This document shows, piece by piece, positions 1-8,201 of a stretch of 64,000 nt of DNA. The notes under the pieces are model-generated. The model made no database searches, was not told the DNA's origin, and was given only the letters and a program-made list of their open reading frames with translations. The translations under genes and the position numbers were made by a program. Source of the DNA: Streptomyces rubrogriseus (GTDB lineage Bacteria; Actinomycetota; Actinomycetes; Streptomycetales; Streptomycetaceae); assembly GCF_027947575.1 (NCBI RefSeq), contig NZ_CP116256.1, positions 7,378,001-7,442,000 of the forward strand, given 5' to 3'. Positions within the stretch are counted from its first letter, which is position 1. Each line of letters begins with the position of its first letter.

Positions 1-2
1 CC

Positions 3-242
3 ACCGAGGACGGTTGGACCTTGGAGGTCGTCACCCCAGCTTGGCCCAACGACCGGGTTCTGCTGTCCCGCGACGGGGGCCTGCCCCACGCCGGTCCGCA
101 CGGGGAGCGGTGGTGGCACATCTTCCACGCCTCGTACTCCGAGATCCGGGCGGTCGGTTTCTCGCCTTCCGGGCGGACGATCGCCGTCGCGACGAGCAGT
201 GACCTCTCACTGTGGACTCGGGTGACCGCTCAACAGGACTGA
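3..242 (+). CDS. C-terminal end of a WD40/beta-propeller-like protein (partial)
   Basis: The frame is open to the left edge, so only the last 79 residues are visible. The stretch around FSPSGRTIAVATSSDLSLW has the look of a WD40 or beta-propeller blade (GFSPDG.IA.A...S..LW), and the protein ends soon after. Such repeats are scaffolds and carry no enzymatic assignment. The stop codon falls inside the possible start region of the next gene. What the full protein does cannot be judged from this piece. The identification as a propeller rests on one blade only. Confidence 0.5.
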   Translation, partial: TEDGWTLEVVTPAWPNDRVLLSRDGGLPHAGPHGERWWHIFHASYSEIRAVGFSPSGRTIAVATSSDLSLWTRVTAQQD

Positions 243-958
243 GCCGGTCGGCACCGCGTAGCGGTAGCGTCAGCCGGGTGGAGTCCTGTTGCGATCGTGC
301 ACCCGATGGCCTGACGAAGCGGGCCCGGAGCTTCGTCGTCACCCACGGCGTCAAGGTTGATGTGCCATGGGTGAACCAACACTGGGAGCATTGGCTGGCT
401 GCCGGGATCCCCTCAGCGGAGGTCGACCGCGCAGTGGCGTATCAGGAGCGTTGGGGTGGTCTCGTCCTTCCTCCCGCTCCGCATTACGACGGCGGACCGA
501 AGTACCTCGGTACCGACGTTCCGGAAGGTTCTCCGGCGGAGGGCTGGTGGTTCGAGGCCGGGCCTCAGCGGACAGCCGTGCCCTACTCGTTCATGATCGG
601 CCCCCAGGGCGAGTTCGGCATTCATGCCGATCGCTGGACGCCCCTGCACCGAACCATCGAAGGATGGGTGGAGGCCCTCGCGCTCGCCCACCATGCATCG
701 ACGTGGGCGAGACAGACAACCAAGATCACAGGTGACGAGGTCGACGCCCTGGCCCTGGACACCTTCGAGCCGGTGCAGGAGGTCGAGGGCCTGACGGACA
801 CGTGGTGGCGGGGCTCCGACTCGTTGGTGGCCGTCTATGCGGGAGAGGCCGAATCCCTCTCAGCTCCCCGATGCCGCACCGCGCTGGTCTACTCCGGGCT
901 CGACGAGTGGGGACTGTACGGCGGGGTTCCGGACGGGAAGAACGAAAAGGGGTTGTGA
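212..958 (+). CDS. Hypothetical protein, SUKH (SMI1/KNR4)-like, probably lacking its true N-terminus
   Basis: 248 codons from a GTG at 212. In-frame GTG codons at 362 and 371 are alternatives. From about residue 45 on, the protein looks like a well-formed acidic alpha/beta domain: AVAYQERWGGLVLPPAP, YSFMIGPQGEFGIHA, then a Trp-rich C-terminus ending SGLDEWGLYGG. This pattern resembles SMI1/KNR4-like (SUKH) proteins of Streptomyces, several of which are toxin-immunity proteins, but the assignment is from memory and is tentative. The first 40 or so residues (rich in Arg and Ser) do not look like the rest and overlap the preceding gene, so the true 5' part may be missing. The next reading frame begins at its stop codon. 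Confidence 0.55.
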   Translation: MDSGDRSTGLSRSAPRSGSVSRVESCCDRAPDGLTKRARSFVVTHGVKVDVPWVNQHWEHWLAAGIPSAEVDRAVAYQERWGGLVLPPAPHYDGGPKYLGTDVPEGSPAEGWWFEAGPQRTAVPYSFMIGPQGEFGIHADRWTPLHRTIEGWVEALALAHHASTWARQTTKITGDEVDALALDTFEPVQEVEGLTDTWWRGSDSLVAVYAGEAESLSAPRCRTALVYSGLDEWGLYGGVPDGKNEKGL

Positions 959-1424
959 ACGCGGCTTGACGTGGGTCAAGCCGTCGTTCCTGTGGATGAT
1001 GTACCGCTGCGGGTGGGCCGCCAAGGAGGGGCAGGAGACCGTCCTGGCCGTGGAGATCGGTCGCGAGGGCTTCGAGTGGGCCCTGCGTCACGCGTGCCTG
1101 TCGAGCTACCAGCCCGGCGTGCACAGCGACCGGGCCGCCTGGCAGCGCGGGTTGAAGCGCTCGCCCGCCCGCGTCCAGTGGGACCCCGAACGCGACCTGC
1201 GCCTCCAGCCCCTGCCCTACCGCTCCCTGCAGCTCGGCCTGGCCGGCGAGGCCGCGCGCCGGTACGCGGACGAGTGGACGGTCGCCATCCGCGACGTGAC
1301 TCCACTCGCCCACGAGGTCCACGCCCTCGTACGGGACGGTGACCTCGGCGCGGCACGGCGCCTGCTGCCCCGGGAGCAGCCGTATCCGGCCGCGGGAGAA
1401 CTGCTGAGCAACCTGCGGTCGTGA
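957..1424 (+). pseudogene. DUF4291 family protein, 5'-truncated remnant
   Basis: From about 963 the frame reads LTWVKPSFLWMMYRCGWA, then RVQWDPERDLRLQPLPYRSLQ and a C-terminal LLPREQPYP. These are hallmark segments of DUF4291 proteins (usually about 195-200 residues, function unknown). The family's first 40-45 residues, with the IRA.YDA.TI.VYQAY segment, are absent. In their place the frame runs back into the 3' end of the preceding gene. No convincing ribosome site or start precedes the conserved part; a TTG at 966 is the only near candidate. The simplest reading is that a deletion removed the 5' end of this gene together with DNA between it and its left neighbour. The conserved part has no internal stop. 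Confidence 0.65.
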
Positions 1425-1446
1425 TGGCGCTGTCGGCGTGGACGGG

Positions 1447-3255
1447 TCAGTCCACCTCGACGCCGAAGTCGCGCAGCAGCTCCTCCAGGCCGCCCGGGTA
1501 GCCCTTCCCGCCCACGACGAAGTCCCAGTCGCCGTTGGACCTGCGGCGGAAGGAGCCGAGGACCAGGGCGGTCTCGTGCGGGCGGCCGTCGGAGACCTGG
1601 AGTCGGCCCAGCTCCGTCAGCGCCGGGTCGAGGAGGCGGATGCACGCGTCCGTGAAACCGGACAGGTCGGCGTCCGGATTCGCCTCCGGGTCGACGGCGG
1701 CCACCAGCACGAGGCGGTCGGCGTCGTCCGGCAGGGTGTCGAACGAGGCACAGAGCGCGGCCTTGTCGGGTGCGGTGGCGGACAGTGTCCGTACCGAGCC
1801 GTCCGGGGTCCGCGGGTTGTTGTAGAAGACGAAGTGGTCGTCGGTCAGGATCCGGTTGCCCCGGCACACCAGGGCGCACACGTCGAGGGCGACGCTCCCG
1901 GACCAGGACATGCCGAGGATGTTGTAGTCGTCGGGCACCGACGGGTCCGGGGCGGGCGGCGGGGTGGAGTCCGGGCGGCCGCCGTCGCCCAGCCGGCCGC
2001 GCAGGCCGTGGCGGTGCAGCAGGTCGACGAGTTCGGCCCCCGAGACCAGCTCCAGCGGCTTGCCGTTGGCGAAGGTGTGCGAGCCGGGGCCGAACCCCGA
2101 GGTGGTGACGAGGACGCCCTTGTTCGCCCCGGCGTCCTGGACGGTCCCGTACAGGTCGCGTACGGCGGTGGGCGGCACCGTGCTGCGGTACCGCTTCACC
2201 TGGACGACGATCTGTCCGCCCCGGATCGGGGTCGGGTCCAGGGCGTGGACGTCCACCCCGCCGTCGTTGGAGCGTTGCGTGGTGACCGCCCGCATCCCCA
2301 TGGCCTCGAACAGCTCGGCCACGAGTCCCTCGAAGGCGATCGGGTCCATCTCGTACAGATCGGGTTCCTCGACGTCGCCGTGGGTGGTGACCCGGTGGCC
2401 GACCTCCTCGGGCCGGCGGCCCGGCCTGATCGCGACGAGCTGGTCCGGGCGGGCCGACACCTGCCCGCGCAGCGCGTCGGCCAGGCAGCTCTCCGCGTCC
2501 ACCTGGGCCAGGTGCAGTTCGCGGAAGGAGGAGCGCTCGGCCATGACGGTGGCCAGGAAGATGCGGTCCGGCCGGCCCGTCGTGGGGTCGTGTCCGTCGA
2601 CGAAGCCGTTGAGGGCCACCGACTCCAGGGCGCCGGACTCGTCGGCGGCGAACAGTTCGTGCAGCACGAGGAGCACGCACTGCGCGATGACCGCCTTGTA
2701 GAGGGCCCTGCGCTGTCCCACCGGTCGGGGGGTTTCCCGGTACTGGTCGGCCGCGTACATGTACCGCACGTACTTGGACTGCGGGACGACATCGCCCGCC
2801 GGCAGCTCCCAGTCGAGCACCAGTTGCCGGGCCACGGGGTCGTAGGTCATGGCGACCCGGCGGGGGAACCCCTCGGGCCAGGCCGTCGAGGTGTACAGGG
2901 CCGCGGAGAAGTACTCGACCACGGCTTCGGGCTCCCGGCGTCCGACGCCTTCGATCACCGCGGCCAGGGACGGCAGCTCTTCGGCGCGCATGAGGGTGGA
3001 GGGCCGGAAGACCGATGCCCGGCATCCCGAGGCCAGCAGCTCCTGGAGCACCGCGACCCGTGCGTCCAGCTCCTCGGTGCGGCGGATCGCGTCGGCCTGC
3101 TTGTACTCACGGTAGCTCTGAGCGGCCCGCCGCTCGTAGGCCCGTGCCTCCCGGGCGTCCTGTCTGTGCTGCCGTGCCTCGGCCTCCAGCCGGCGCTGTC
3201 GCTGCCGCTGCATCTCGGCCCAGACCCCGAAGGGCCCCGTGGTGCGACGACTCAT
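1447..3255 (-). CDS. Mrr-type restriction endonuclease domain fused to a C-terminal TerD domain
   Basis: 602 residues with at least three parts. Residues about 10-75 are a Glu/Arg/Gln-rich probable coiled coil. Residues about 300-420 are an Mrr_cat-type PD-(D/E)XK nuclease domain: DPIAFEGLVAELFEAMGMRA, then NDGGVDVHAL and QIVVQVKRYR, giving the D...QxK active-site pattern, and GVLVTTSGFG. Residues about 444-602 are a TerD domain: YNILGMSWSGSVALDV, DDHFVFYNN, DGSV, ADRLVLVAAV. Mrr domains cleave modified or foreign DNA. TerD domains belong to the tellurite/stress (Ter) system and often bind calcium. The combination suggests a DNA-targeting effector tied to Ter-type signalling, possibly defence. 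The middle region (about 75-300) is not recognised. It stands alone, reading away from the TetR gene. Confidence 0.85.
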   Translation of the reverse strand: MSRRTTGPFGVWAEMQRQRQRRLEAEARQHRQDAREARAYERRAAQSYREYKQADAIRRTEELDARVAVLQELLASGCRASVFRPSTLMRAEELPSLAAVIEGVGRREPEAVVEYFSAALYTSTAWPEGFPRRVAMTYDPVARQLVLDWELPAGDVVPQSKYVRYMYAADQYRETPRPVGQRRALYKAVIAQCVLLVLHELFAADESGALESVALNGFVDGHDPTTGRPDRIFLATVMAERSSFRELHLAQVDAESCLADALRGQVSARPDQLVAIRPGRRPEEVGHRVTTHGDVEEPDLYEMDPIAFEGLVAELFEAMGMRAVTTQRSNDGGVDVHALDPTPIRGGQIVVQVKRYRSTVPPTAVRDLYGTVQDAGANKGVLVTTSGFGPGSHTFANGKPLELVSGAELVDLLHRHGLRGRLGDGGRPDSTPPPAPDPSVPDDYNILGMSWSGSVALDVCALVCRGNRILTDDHFVFYNNPRTPDGSVRTLSATAPDKAALCASFDTLPDDADRLVLVAAVDPEANPDADLSGFTDACIRLLDPALTELGRLQVSDGRPHETALVLGSFRRRSNGDWDFVVGGKGYPGGLEELLRDFGVEVD

Positions 3256-3256
3256 G

Positions 3257-3303
3257 GGTTGTCAGCCCTCCCCCCTGCACCGGTTGTCCCCACAACCAGT
3301 TGT
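3257..3303. promoter_or_regulatory. Cluster of GTTGT half-sites at the start of the Mrr-TerD gene
   Basis: GGTTGT occurs at 3257-3262 (touching the start codon) and 3282-3287. The inverted form ACAACC lies at 3292-3297, and AGTTGT at 3298-3303. The pair 3282-3297 forms GGTTGT-cccc-ACAACC and the pair 3292-3303 forms ACAACC-AGTTGT. Repeated inverted half-sites right at the start of an isolated gene suggest a repressor operator. The binding protein is not known. Confidence 0.35.
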
Positions 3304-3373
3304 AGCGGGTCGACTTTATCCAGCAATCGCTGCCGCGCACATCCACTCGCCGCCCTTAACGACCGGGCCGGGA

Positions 3374-3970
3374 TCAGTCCGCCGCGCGCAGCCCCGCGAT
3401 CAGGGTGCGTACCAACTGCCGGGCGTCGTAACTCGGGTTGGGGGTCTCCGCGCCGATGCAGAGGTTGCCGACGCCGCGCATGAGCGCCAGGGGCGGTACG
3501 TCGGTGTCGATCTCGCCGGAGTCGGTGGCGGCGGCGAGGAGGTCGGTGCAGACGGGGACGAGGCGGTCGAGGAAGTACGCGTGGAGGGTCTCGAAGCCGG
3601 CGCTGTCGGACTGGAGGACCGCGGCGAGGCCGTGCTTGGTGACCAGGAAGTCGACGAACAGGTCGATCCAGCCCGCGAGCGCCGCGTACGGGGTCGGGCT
3701 GCTCGCCAGCAGGGCGGGACCGGCCTCGGCACAGGCCTCCACCTGGTGCCGGTAGACGCCGATGATGAGGTCCGCCCGGGTCGGGAAGTGACGGTAGATC
3801 GTGGCCGTGCCGACCCCGGCCTCGGCCGCGACGTCGCGCACGGGGGCCTCCACGCCCGATCTGACGAACACCGCGGCGGCCGCGTCGAGCAGGGTCTTCT
3901 CGTTGCGCCGGGCGTCCGCGCGCTTGGGCCGGGAGGCCGCCTGTCCCGTCGCCGCTTCGCCGTCCTTCAC
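3374..3970 (-). CDS. TetR/AcrR family transcriptional regulator
   Basis: 198 residues from a GTG at 3970 with an AAGGGA ribosome site about 8 nt upstream. Residues 20-65 form the TetR DNA-binding domain (ADARRNEKTLLDAAAAVF, GVGTATIYRHFPTRADLI). The remainder is a helical ligand-binding domain with a TetR_C-like end. It is divergent from the aldo/keto reductase gene at 4115. The intergenic region carries two copies of an imperfect palindrome, so it most likely represses both itself and the reductase. The ligand is unknown. Confidence 0.92.
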   Translation of the reverse strand: MKDGEAATGQAASRPKRADARRNEKTLLDAAAAVFVRSGVEAPVRDVAAEAGVGTATIYRHFPTRADLIIGVYRHQVEACAEAGPALLASSPTPYAALAGWIDLFVDFLVTKHGLAAVLQSDSAGFETLHAYFLDRLVPVCTDLLAAATDSGEIDTDVPPLALMRGVGNLCIGAETPNPSYDARQLVRTLIAGLRAAD

Positions 3971-3995
3971 CGTGCCGTTCCCTTCACCGATTGAT

Positions 3996-4047
3996 AAACG
4001 GGACACCGTTCCGTATTGTTGGGCGAGTAAACGGGACGGCGTTCCGC
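3996..4047. promoter_or_regulatory. Duplicated TetR operator candidate
   Basis: Two copies of AAACGGGACnnCGTTCCG lie at 3996-4014 and 4029-4047. Each is an imperfect inverted repeat (ACGGGAC / GTTCCGT). Their starts are 33 bp apart, close to three helical turns. They sit between the divergent TetR and aldo/keto reductase genes, the usual place for a TetR operator. That the TetR product binds here is inference. Confidence 0.65.
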
Positions 4048-4114
4048 TTGGTGTCCTCATGATGCCAGAGCCCCGAGCCCGCCACCAAGTCATGCCCCCG
4101 ATGGAGGAACCGTC

Positions 4115-5152
4115 ATGCAGTACCGCACCTTGGGCCGCACCGGTGTGCAGGTCAGCTCGCTCGCGCTCGGCGCCATGAACTTCGGCAGCATCGGGCGTAC
4201 CACCCAGGACGAGGCCACCGCCATCGTCGACGCCGCCCTGGAGGGCGGGATCAACCTCATCGACACCGCCGACATGTACGGCCGCGGCGAGTCGGAGGAG
4301 ATGGTCGGCAAGGCGATCGCCGGGCGTCGCGACGACATCGTGCTGGCCACGAAGGCGAACATGCCGATGAGCGACGAGCCCAACCACCAGGGCTCCTCGC
4401 GCCGATGGCTGGTCACCGAGCTGGACAACAGCCTGCGCCGCCTCGGCGTCGACCACGTCGACCTCTACCAGATCCACCGGTGGGACCCGACCACGAGCGA
4501 CGAGGAGACGCTGTCCGCGCTCACCGATCTGCAGCGCGCCGGGAAGATCCGGTACTTCGGGTCCTCCACCTTCCCCGCGTATCGCATCGTCGAGGCGCAG
4601 TGGGCCGCCCGCGAGCACCGGCTGGGCCGCTACGTCACCGAGCAGCCCAGCTACTCCCTCCTGCAACGCGGGATCGAGAGCCACGTGCTGCCGGTGACCG
4701 AGCAGTACGGGCTCGGCGTGCTGGCGTGGAGCCCGCTGGCCTCCGGATGGCTGTCCGGGGCGGTGCGCGCGGGACGCGAGGTCGCCACGCACCGGTCTGC
4801 GGTCCTGCCCGAGCGCTTCGACACCGCGCTGCCCGCCAACCGGGCCCGGCTCGACGCCGTCGAGCAGCTGGCCGCGGTCGCCGACGAGGCCGGGCTCACC
4901 CTGATCCAGCTCGCGCTCGGCTTCGTGACCGCGCACCCCGCCGTCACCGCCGCGCTCGTCGGGCCCCGCACCCTGGACCACCTCCACTCCCAGCTCGCCG
5001 CCGCCGACACGGTGCTCTCCGACGACGTCCTCGACGCGGTCGACGCCGTCGTCGCGCCGGGGACCGACCTCGCCGCGCACGAGAAGTTCGACGCCACGCC
5101 CGCGCTGCTCGACCCGGCGCTGCGCCGTCGGCGCCACCCGGCGGCCGCCTGA
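4115..5152 (+). CDS. Aldo/keto reductase
   Basis: 345 residues. An NADPH-dependent (beta/alpha)8 oxidoreductase of carbonyl substrates. The sequence shows the family landmarks: an N-terminal LGRTGVQVSSLALGAMNFG, the catalytic Asp/Tyr segment INLIDTADMYGRGESE, the lysine in VLATKAN, the His in DLYQIHRWDP, and a C-terminal cofactor segment ALVGPRTLDHL. It is close to the AKR11/YajO-type group. The specific substrate cannot be read from sequence. It is divergent from a TetR gene and preceded by doubled operator-like repeats, so expression is probably induced by the TetR ligand. Confidence 0.93.
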   Translation: MQYRTLGRTGVQVSSLALGAMNFGSIGRTTQDEATAIVDAALEGGINLIDTADMYGRGESEEMVGKAIAGRRDDIVLATKANMPMSDEPNHQGSSRRWLVTELDNSLRRLGVDHVDLYQIHRWDPTTSDEETLSALTDLQRAGKIRYFGSSTFPAYRIVEAQWAAREHRLGRYVTEQPSYSLLQRGIESHVLPVTEQYGLGVLAWSPLASGWLSGAVRAGREVATHRSAVLPERFDTALPANRARLDAVEQLAAVADEAGLTLIQLALGFVTAHPAVTAALVGPRTLDHLHSQLAAADTVLSDDVLDAVDAVVAPGTDLAAHEKFDATPALLDPALRRRRHPAAA

Positions 5153-5170
5153 ACGGCGGACGCCGAACCG

Positions 5171-5890
5171 TCAGCGCCCCGGGCGGCCCGCCCCCGCCGC
5201 CGCCTCGCCGCGCCCCCGGTAGCGGTACACGACGTACGGCCGCACCAGGTAGCCGAGCGGTGCCGTGAAGGCGTGGATCAGGCGCGTGTAGGGCCACAGG
5301 GCGAACAGGGCCATGGCGAGGAGTGCGTGCAGGCGGTAGACCAGCGGGGCCTGGGCCATGGCGGTCACGTCCGGGTCCAGTGCGAACAGGCTGCGGAACC
5401 AGACGGAGACGCCGAGCCGGTAGTCGTACGTGGACGCCGCCGTCGCACCGGACGCGGTGGCCGTCAGCCCGGCGAGGACGACCGTGAGCATCAGGGGGTA
5501 GACCACTCGGTCGCTCCGGCTGGTCGCGGCCCGGATCGCGGGGGTGCGCAGGCGGCGGTACAGGAGGAGGGCGAGGCCCGCCAGGGTCGCCAGGCCCGCG
5601 GTGCCGCCCGCGATCAGGGCGTTGGCGTGGTAGAGGTGCTCGCTGACGTGGAGGCGGTCGGTCAGCGACTCGGGGACCAGGAGCCCGGCCACGTGGCCGG
5701 CGATCACGAACAGCAGGCCGTAGTGGAAGAGCGGGCCCGCGATGCGCAGCAGCCGGCTCTCGTGCAGCTGGCTGGAACGGGTGGTGAAGCCGAAACGGTC
5801 GTAGCGGTAGCGCCAGGCCGTCCCCGCCACCAGCACCACCAGGGTCAGGTACGGCAGGACGCCCCACAGGGCGGTGTGCAGGTGCCTCAT
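5171..5890 (-). CDS. narI: Respiratory nitrate reductase gamma subunit NarI
   Basis: 239 residues, the membrane cytochrome b subunit that takes electrons from the quinone pool and passes them to NarH. Five hydrophobic segments are visible, beginning TALWGVLPYLTLVVLVAG. Candidate haem-ligand histidines lie in FHYGLLFVIAGHVAGLL and in RLHALLAMALFALWPYTRLIHAF. The ATG overlaps the narJ stop as ATGA, so it is the last gene of a tightly coupled operon. Length and topology are normal for NarI. Confidence 0.95.
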   Translation of the reverse strand: MRHLHTALWGVLPYLTLVVLVAGTAWRYRYDRFGFTTRSSQLHESRLLRIAGPLFHYGLLFVIAGHVAGLLVPESLTDRLHVSEHLYHANALIAGGTAGLATLAGLALLLYRRLRTPAIRAATSRSDRVVYPLMLTVVLAGLTATASGATAASTYDYRLGVSVWFRSLFALDPDVTAMAQAPLVYRLHALLAMALFALWPYTRLIHAFTAPLGYLVRPYVVYRYRGRGEAAAGAGRPGR

Positions 5891-6549
5891 CGGCGGGCTC
5901 CGTCGTCGTGCGGCCGGGGCTGGGCGGGGAAGGGGCCCAGGACGTCGAGGCCCACCGCCTCGGTCGGCGGGCCGGTACGGGTCAGGCGCAGGGCCTCCTC
6001 GCGGCTGGCCGGTGCCCGGCCCGGCAGGCACCGGCCGACGGCCTGGAGGAGGGCGGCGTAGGGGCTGCGGTGGGCTTCGAGGGCGTAGCGCAGGACCTCG
6101 ATCGCCGCACGGTGTTCCGTCAGCAGTGCGGTGCCCGCCTCGGGGGCGCGGGCGGCGAACTCCAGCATCAGCGGCAGGAAGTCGGGCAGTTCGTCGTCCG
6201 GCGGCAGCCAGCCGTGGGTGCGGTACACGGACTTGATACGGGCGAGTGCGGCGCCGCGGCGGCGGGTGTCGCCGTCGGTGTAGTAGGTGAGGTAGAGGCA
6301 GCGCCGGCGGCTGCGGTCGAAGGTGGCGACGTAGCGGGCGGCCACGGCGAGGGGGTCCTCCCGTTCCGCCCGGTCGCAGAAGGAGAGCAGGAGCTGGATC
6401 TCGGGGCCGGGGAGCGCGGCGACCGTCTCGCGGACGGTGCGCGGGCGGCGGGGCCAGTCCCGGTCCGGGTAGGCCAGCAGCAGGGCGGCGGCCTGGAAGA
6501 CGACCGGTGCGGTGGTGGTCGTCGCGGCGCGGCTGGGGCTACGGCTCAC
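5887..6549 (-). CDS. narJ: Nitrate reductase assembly chaperone NarJ (delta subunit)
   Basis: 220 residues from a GTG at 6549 that overlaps the narH stop as GTGA. NarJ is a cytoplasmic TorD-like chaperone needed for molybdenum cofactor insertion and assembly of NarGH; it is not part of the final enzyme. The protein is helical, with the NarJ-type stretches FQAAALLLAYPD, RRRCLYLTYYTDGDTRRRG and LPDFLPLMLEFAA. The long open frame further upstream in the same register is a shadow of narH; the overlap with the narH stop sets the start. Confidence 0.93.
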   Translation of the reverse strand: MSRSPSRAATTTTAPVVFQAAALLLAYPDRDWPRRPRTVRETVAALPGPEIQLLLSFCDRAEREDPLAVAARYVATFDRSRRRCLYLTYYTDGDTRRRGAALARIKSVYRTHGWLPPDDELPDFLPLMLEFAARAPEAGTALLTEHRAAIEVLRYALEAHRSPYAALLQAVGRCLPGRAPASREEALRLTRTGPPTEAVGLDVLGPFPAQPRPHDDGARR

Positions 6550-8201
6550 AGCTCGGGCTCCGTCCGGACGGTGCCGCGGGCGCGCGGGAAGAGGCCGTTC
6601 GGGCGTCCCTTCCCGTTCCAGTTCAGGAGGTTGACCCGGCCGCGCAGCGCGGACGACGTGCCGGACCCGGCGGTCGGCGGCGCGTGGAAGGCGTCGGGGT
6701 CGAACTCCCCGAAGCCGGGTCCGGCGCCCGCGCCGTCCGGCATCATCCCCGGCCCGCCCACCCCGTCCAGGCTGCAACCCGCCCCGGTGCCGCCGGGGTC
6801 GGGGACGGAGCCGGTGTAGGCGGTCGGGATGACGTACCGCTCGTCGTACTTGGCGAGGGCGAGCAGCCGGTACAGCTCCAGGATGCCCGGCTCGTCCAGT
6901 CCGACCGCCTCGGCGATCCGCGGGTCCTGCTCCTCGCCGAGGTTGACGCGCCGCATGTGGGAGCGCATCGCGGCCAGCCGGCACAGGGCGGCCTCCACGG
7001 GCCCCGGATCGCCCGCGGTGAAGAGTTCGGCGAGGTAGCCGAGGGGAATGCGCAGCGTGTCGATGGCGCCGAACAGCGCGGCCGGGTCCTCCCCGTCGTG
7101 CCCGGTGCCGGTGAGGGCGTCGACGACCGGGGAGAGCGGCGGGACGTACCAGACCATGGGCATCGTGCGGTACTCCGGGTGCAGCGGGAGCGCGACGCGG
7201 TACCGGGTGATCAGCGCGTGGACCGGGGAGCGGCGCGCGGCCTCGACCCAGTCGTGCGGGATGCCGGACGCCTGGGCCGCGCGGGCCACCTCGGGGTCGT
7301 CGGGGTCGAGAAAGCAGCCGAGCTGGGCCTCGTACAGGTCCTTCTCGTCGGTGACCGAGGCGGCGGCGCCGACCTTGTCGGGGTCGTAGAGCATGACGCC
7401 GAGGTAGCGCAGCCGGCCGACGCAGGTCTCGGAGCAGACGGTGGGGTCGCCGGCCTCGATGCGCGGGTAGCAGAAGGTGCACTTCTCGGCCTTGCCGGTG
7501 GAGTGGTTGAAGTAGACCTTCTTGTACGGGCAGCCGCTGACGCACATCCGCCAGCCCCGGCAGCGGTCCTGGTCGACCAGGACGATGCCGTCCTCGACGC
7601 GCTTGTAGAGGGCGCCGGAGGGGCAGACGGCGACGCAGGACGGGTTGAGGCAGTGCTCGCAGATGCGGGGCAGGTAGAACATGAACGCCCGCTCGTAGTC
7701 GAGTCGGACCTGCTCGCTCATCCGGGCGAGGAGGGGGTCCGCGGCGAGCTGTGCGGGGCCGCCGCCGAGGTCGTCGTCCCAGTTGGGGCCCCAGGTGATC
7801 TCGGTGGGGCGGCCGTCGATCGCCGAGCGGGGCGGGGCGGTGGGGACGTCGTCGCCGAGGGGGGCGGTGGTGAGGTTCTCGTAGTCGTAGGTCCAGGGCT
7901 GGTAGTAGTCGTCCAGGGTGGGGAGTTCGGGGTTGGCGAAGAGGCGGGCGAGGCGGCGGGCGCGGCCGCCGGTGCGCGGGACCAGGCGCCCGCCCTTGAG
8001 GTGCCAGCCGCCCTTCCACTTCTCCTGGTCCTCGTGGCCGCGGGGGTAGCCCTGGCCGGGGCGGGTCTCGACGTTGTTGAACCAGACGTACTCGGTGCCG
8101 GTGCGGTTGGTCCAGGTCTGTTTGCAGGTGACCGAGCAGGTGTGGCAGCCGATGCACTTGTCGAGGTTCATGACCATCGCCACCTGTGCCATGACGCGCA
8201 T
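6546..8201 (-). CDS. narH: Respiratory nitrate reductase beta subunit NarH
   Basis: 551 residues. This iron-sulfur subunit wires NarI to NarG. Cysteine clusters of the family are present: CIGCHTCSVTC near the N-terminus, CEHCLNPSCVAVC, CRGWRMCVSGC (the Trp variant that binds the [3Fe-4S] cluster) and CTFCYPRIEAGDPTVCSETC. The ATG at 8201 shares one base with the narG stop (TGATG), and a GGAGG lies 10 nt upstream. A second Met three codons in is an alternative start. The C-terminal tail is Gly/Pro-rich and longer than strictly needed. Confidence 0.96.
   Translation of the reverse strand: MRVMAQVAMVMNLDKCIGCHTCSVTCKQTWTNRTGTEYVWFNNVETRPGQGYPRGHEDQEKWKGGWHLKGGRLVPRTGGRARRLARLFANPELPTLDDYYQPWTYDYENLTTAPLGDDVPTAPPRSAIDGRPTEITWGPNWDDDLGGGPAQLAADPLLARMSEQVRLDYERAFMFYLPRICEHCLNPSCVAVCPSGALYKRVEDGIVLVDQDRCRGWRMCVSGCPYKKVYFNHSTGKAEKCTFCYPRIEAGDPTVCSETCVGRLRYLGVMLYDPDKVGAAASVTDEKDLYEAQLGCFLDPDDPEVARAAQASGIPHDWVEAARRSPVHALITRYRVALPLHPEYRTMPMVWYVPPLSPVVDALTGTGHDGEDPAALFGAIDTLRIPLGYLAELFTAGDPGPVEAALCRLAAMRSHMRRVNLGEEQDPRIAEAVGLDEPGILELYRLLALAKYDERYVIPTAYTGSVPDPGGTGAGCSLDGVGGPGMMPDGAGAGPGFGEFDPDAFHAPPTAGSGTSSALRGRVNLLNWNGKGRPNGLFPRARGTVRTEPEL

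Noticed and set aside
3971..5137. A long N-terminal extension of the TetR regulator, giving 587 residues
   Set aside because: The extra part lies opposite the aldo/keto reductase gene and through the operator region. TetR homology begins just after the GTG at 3970.
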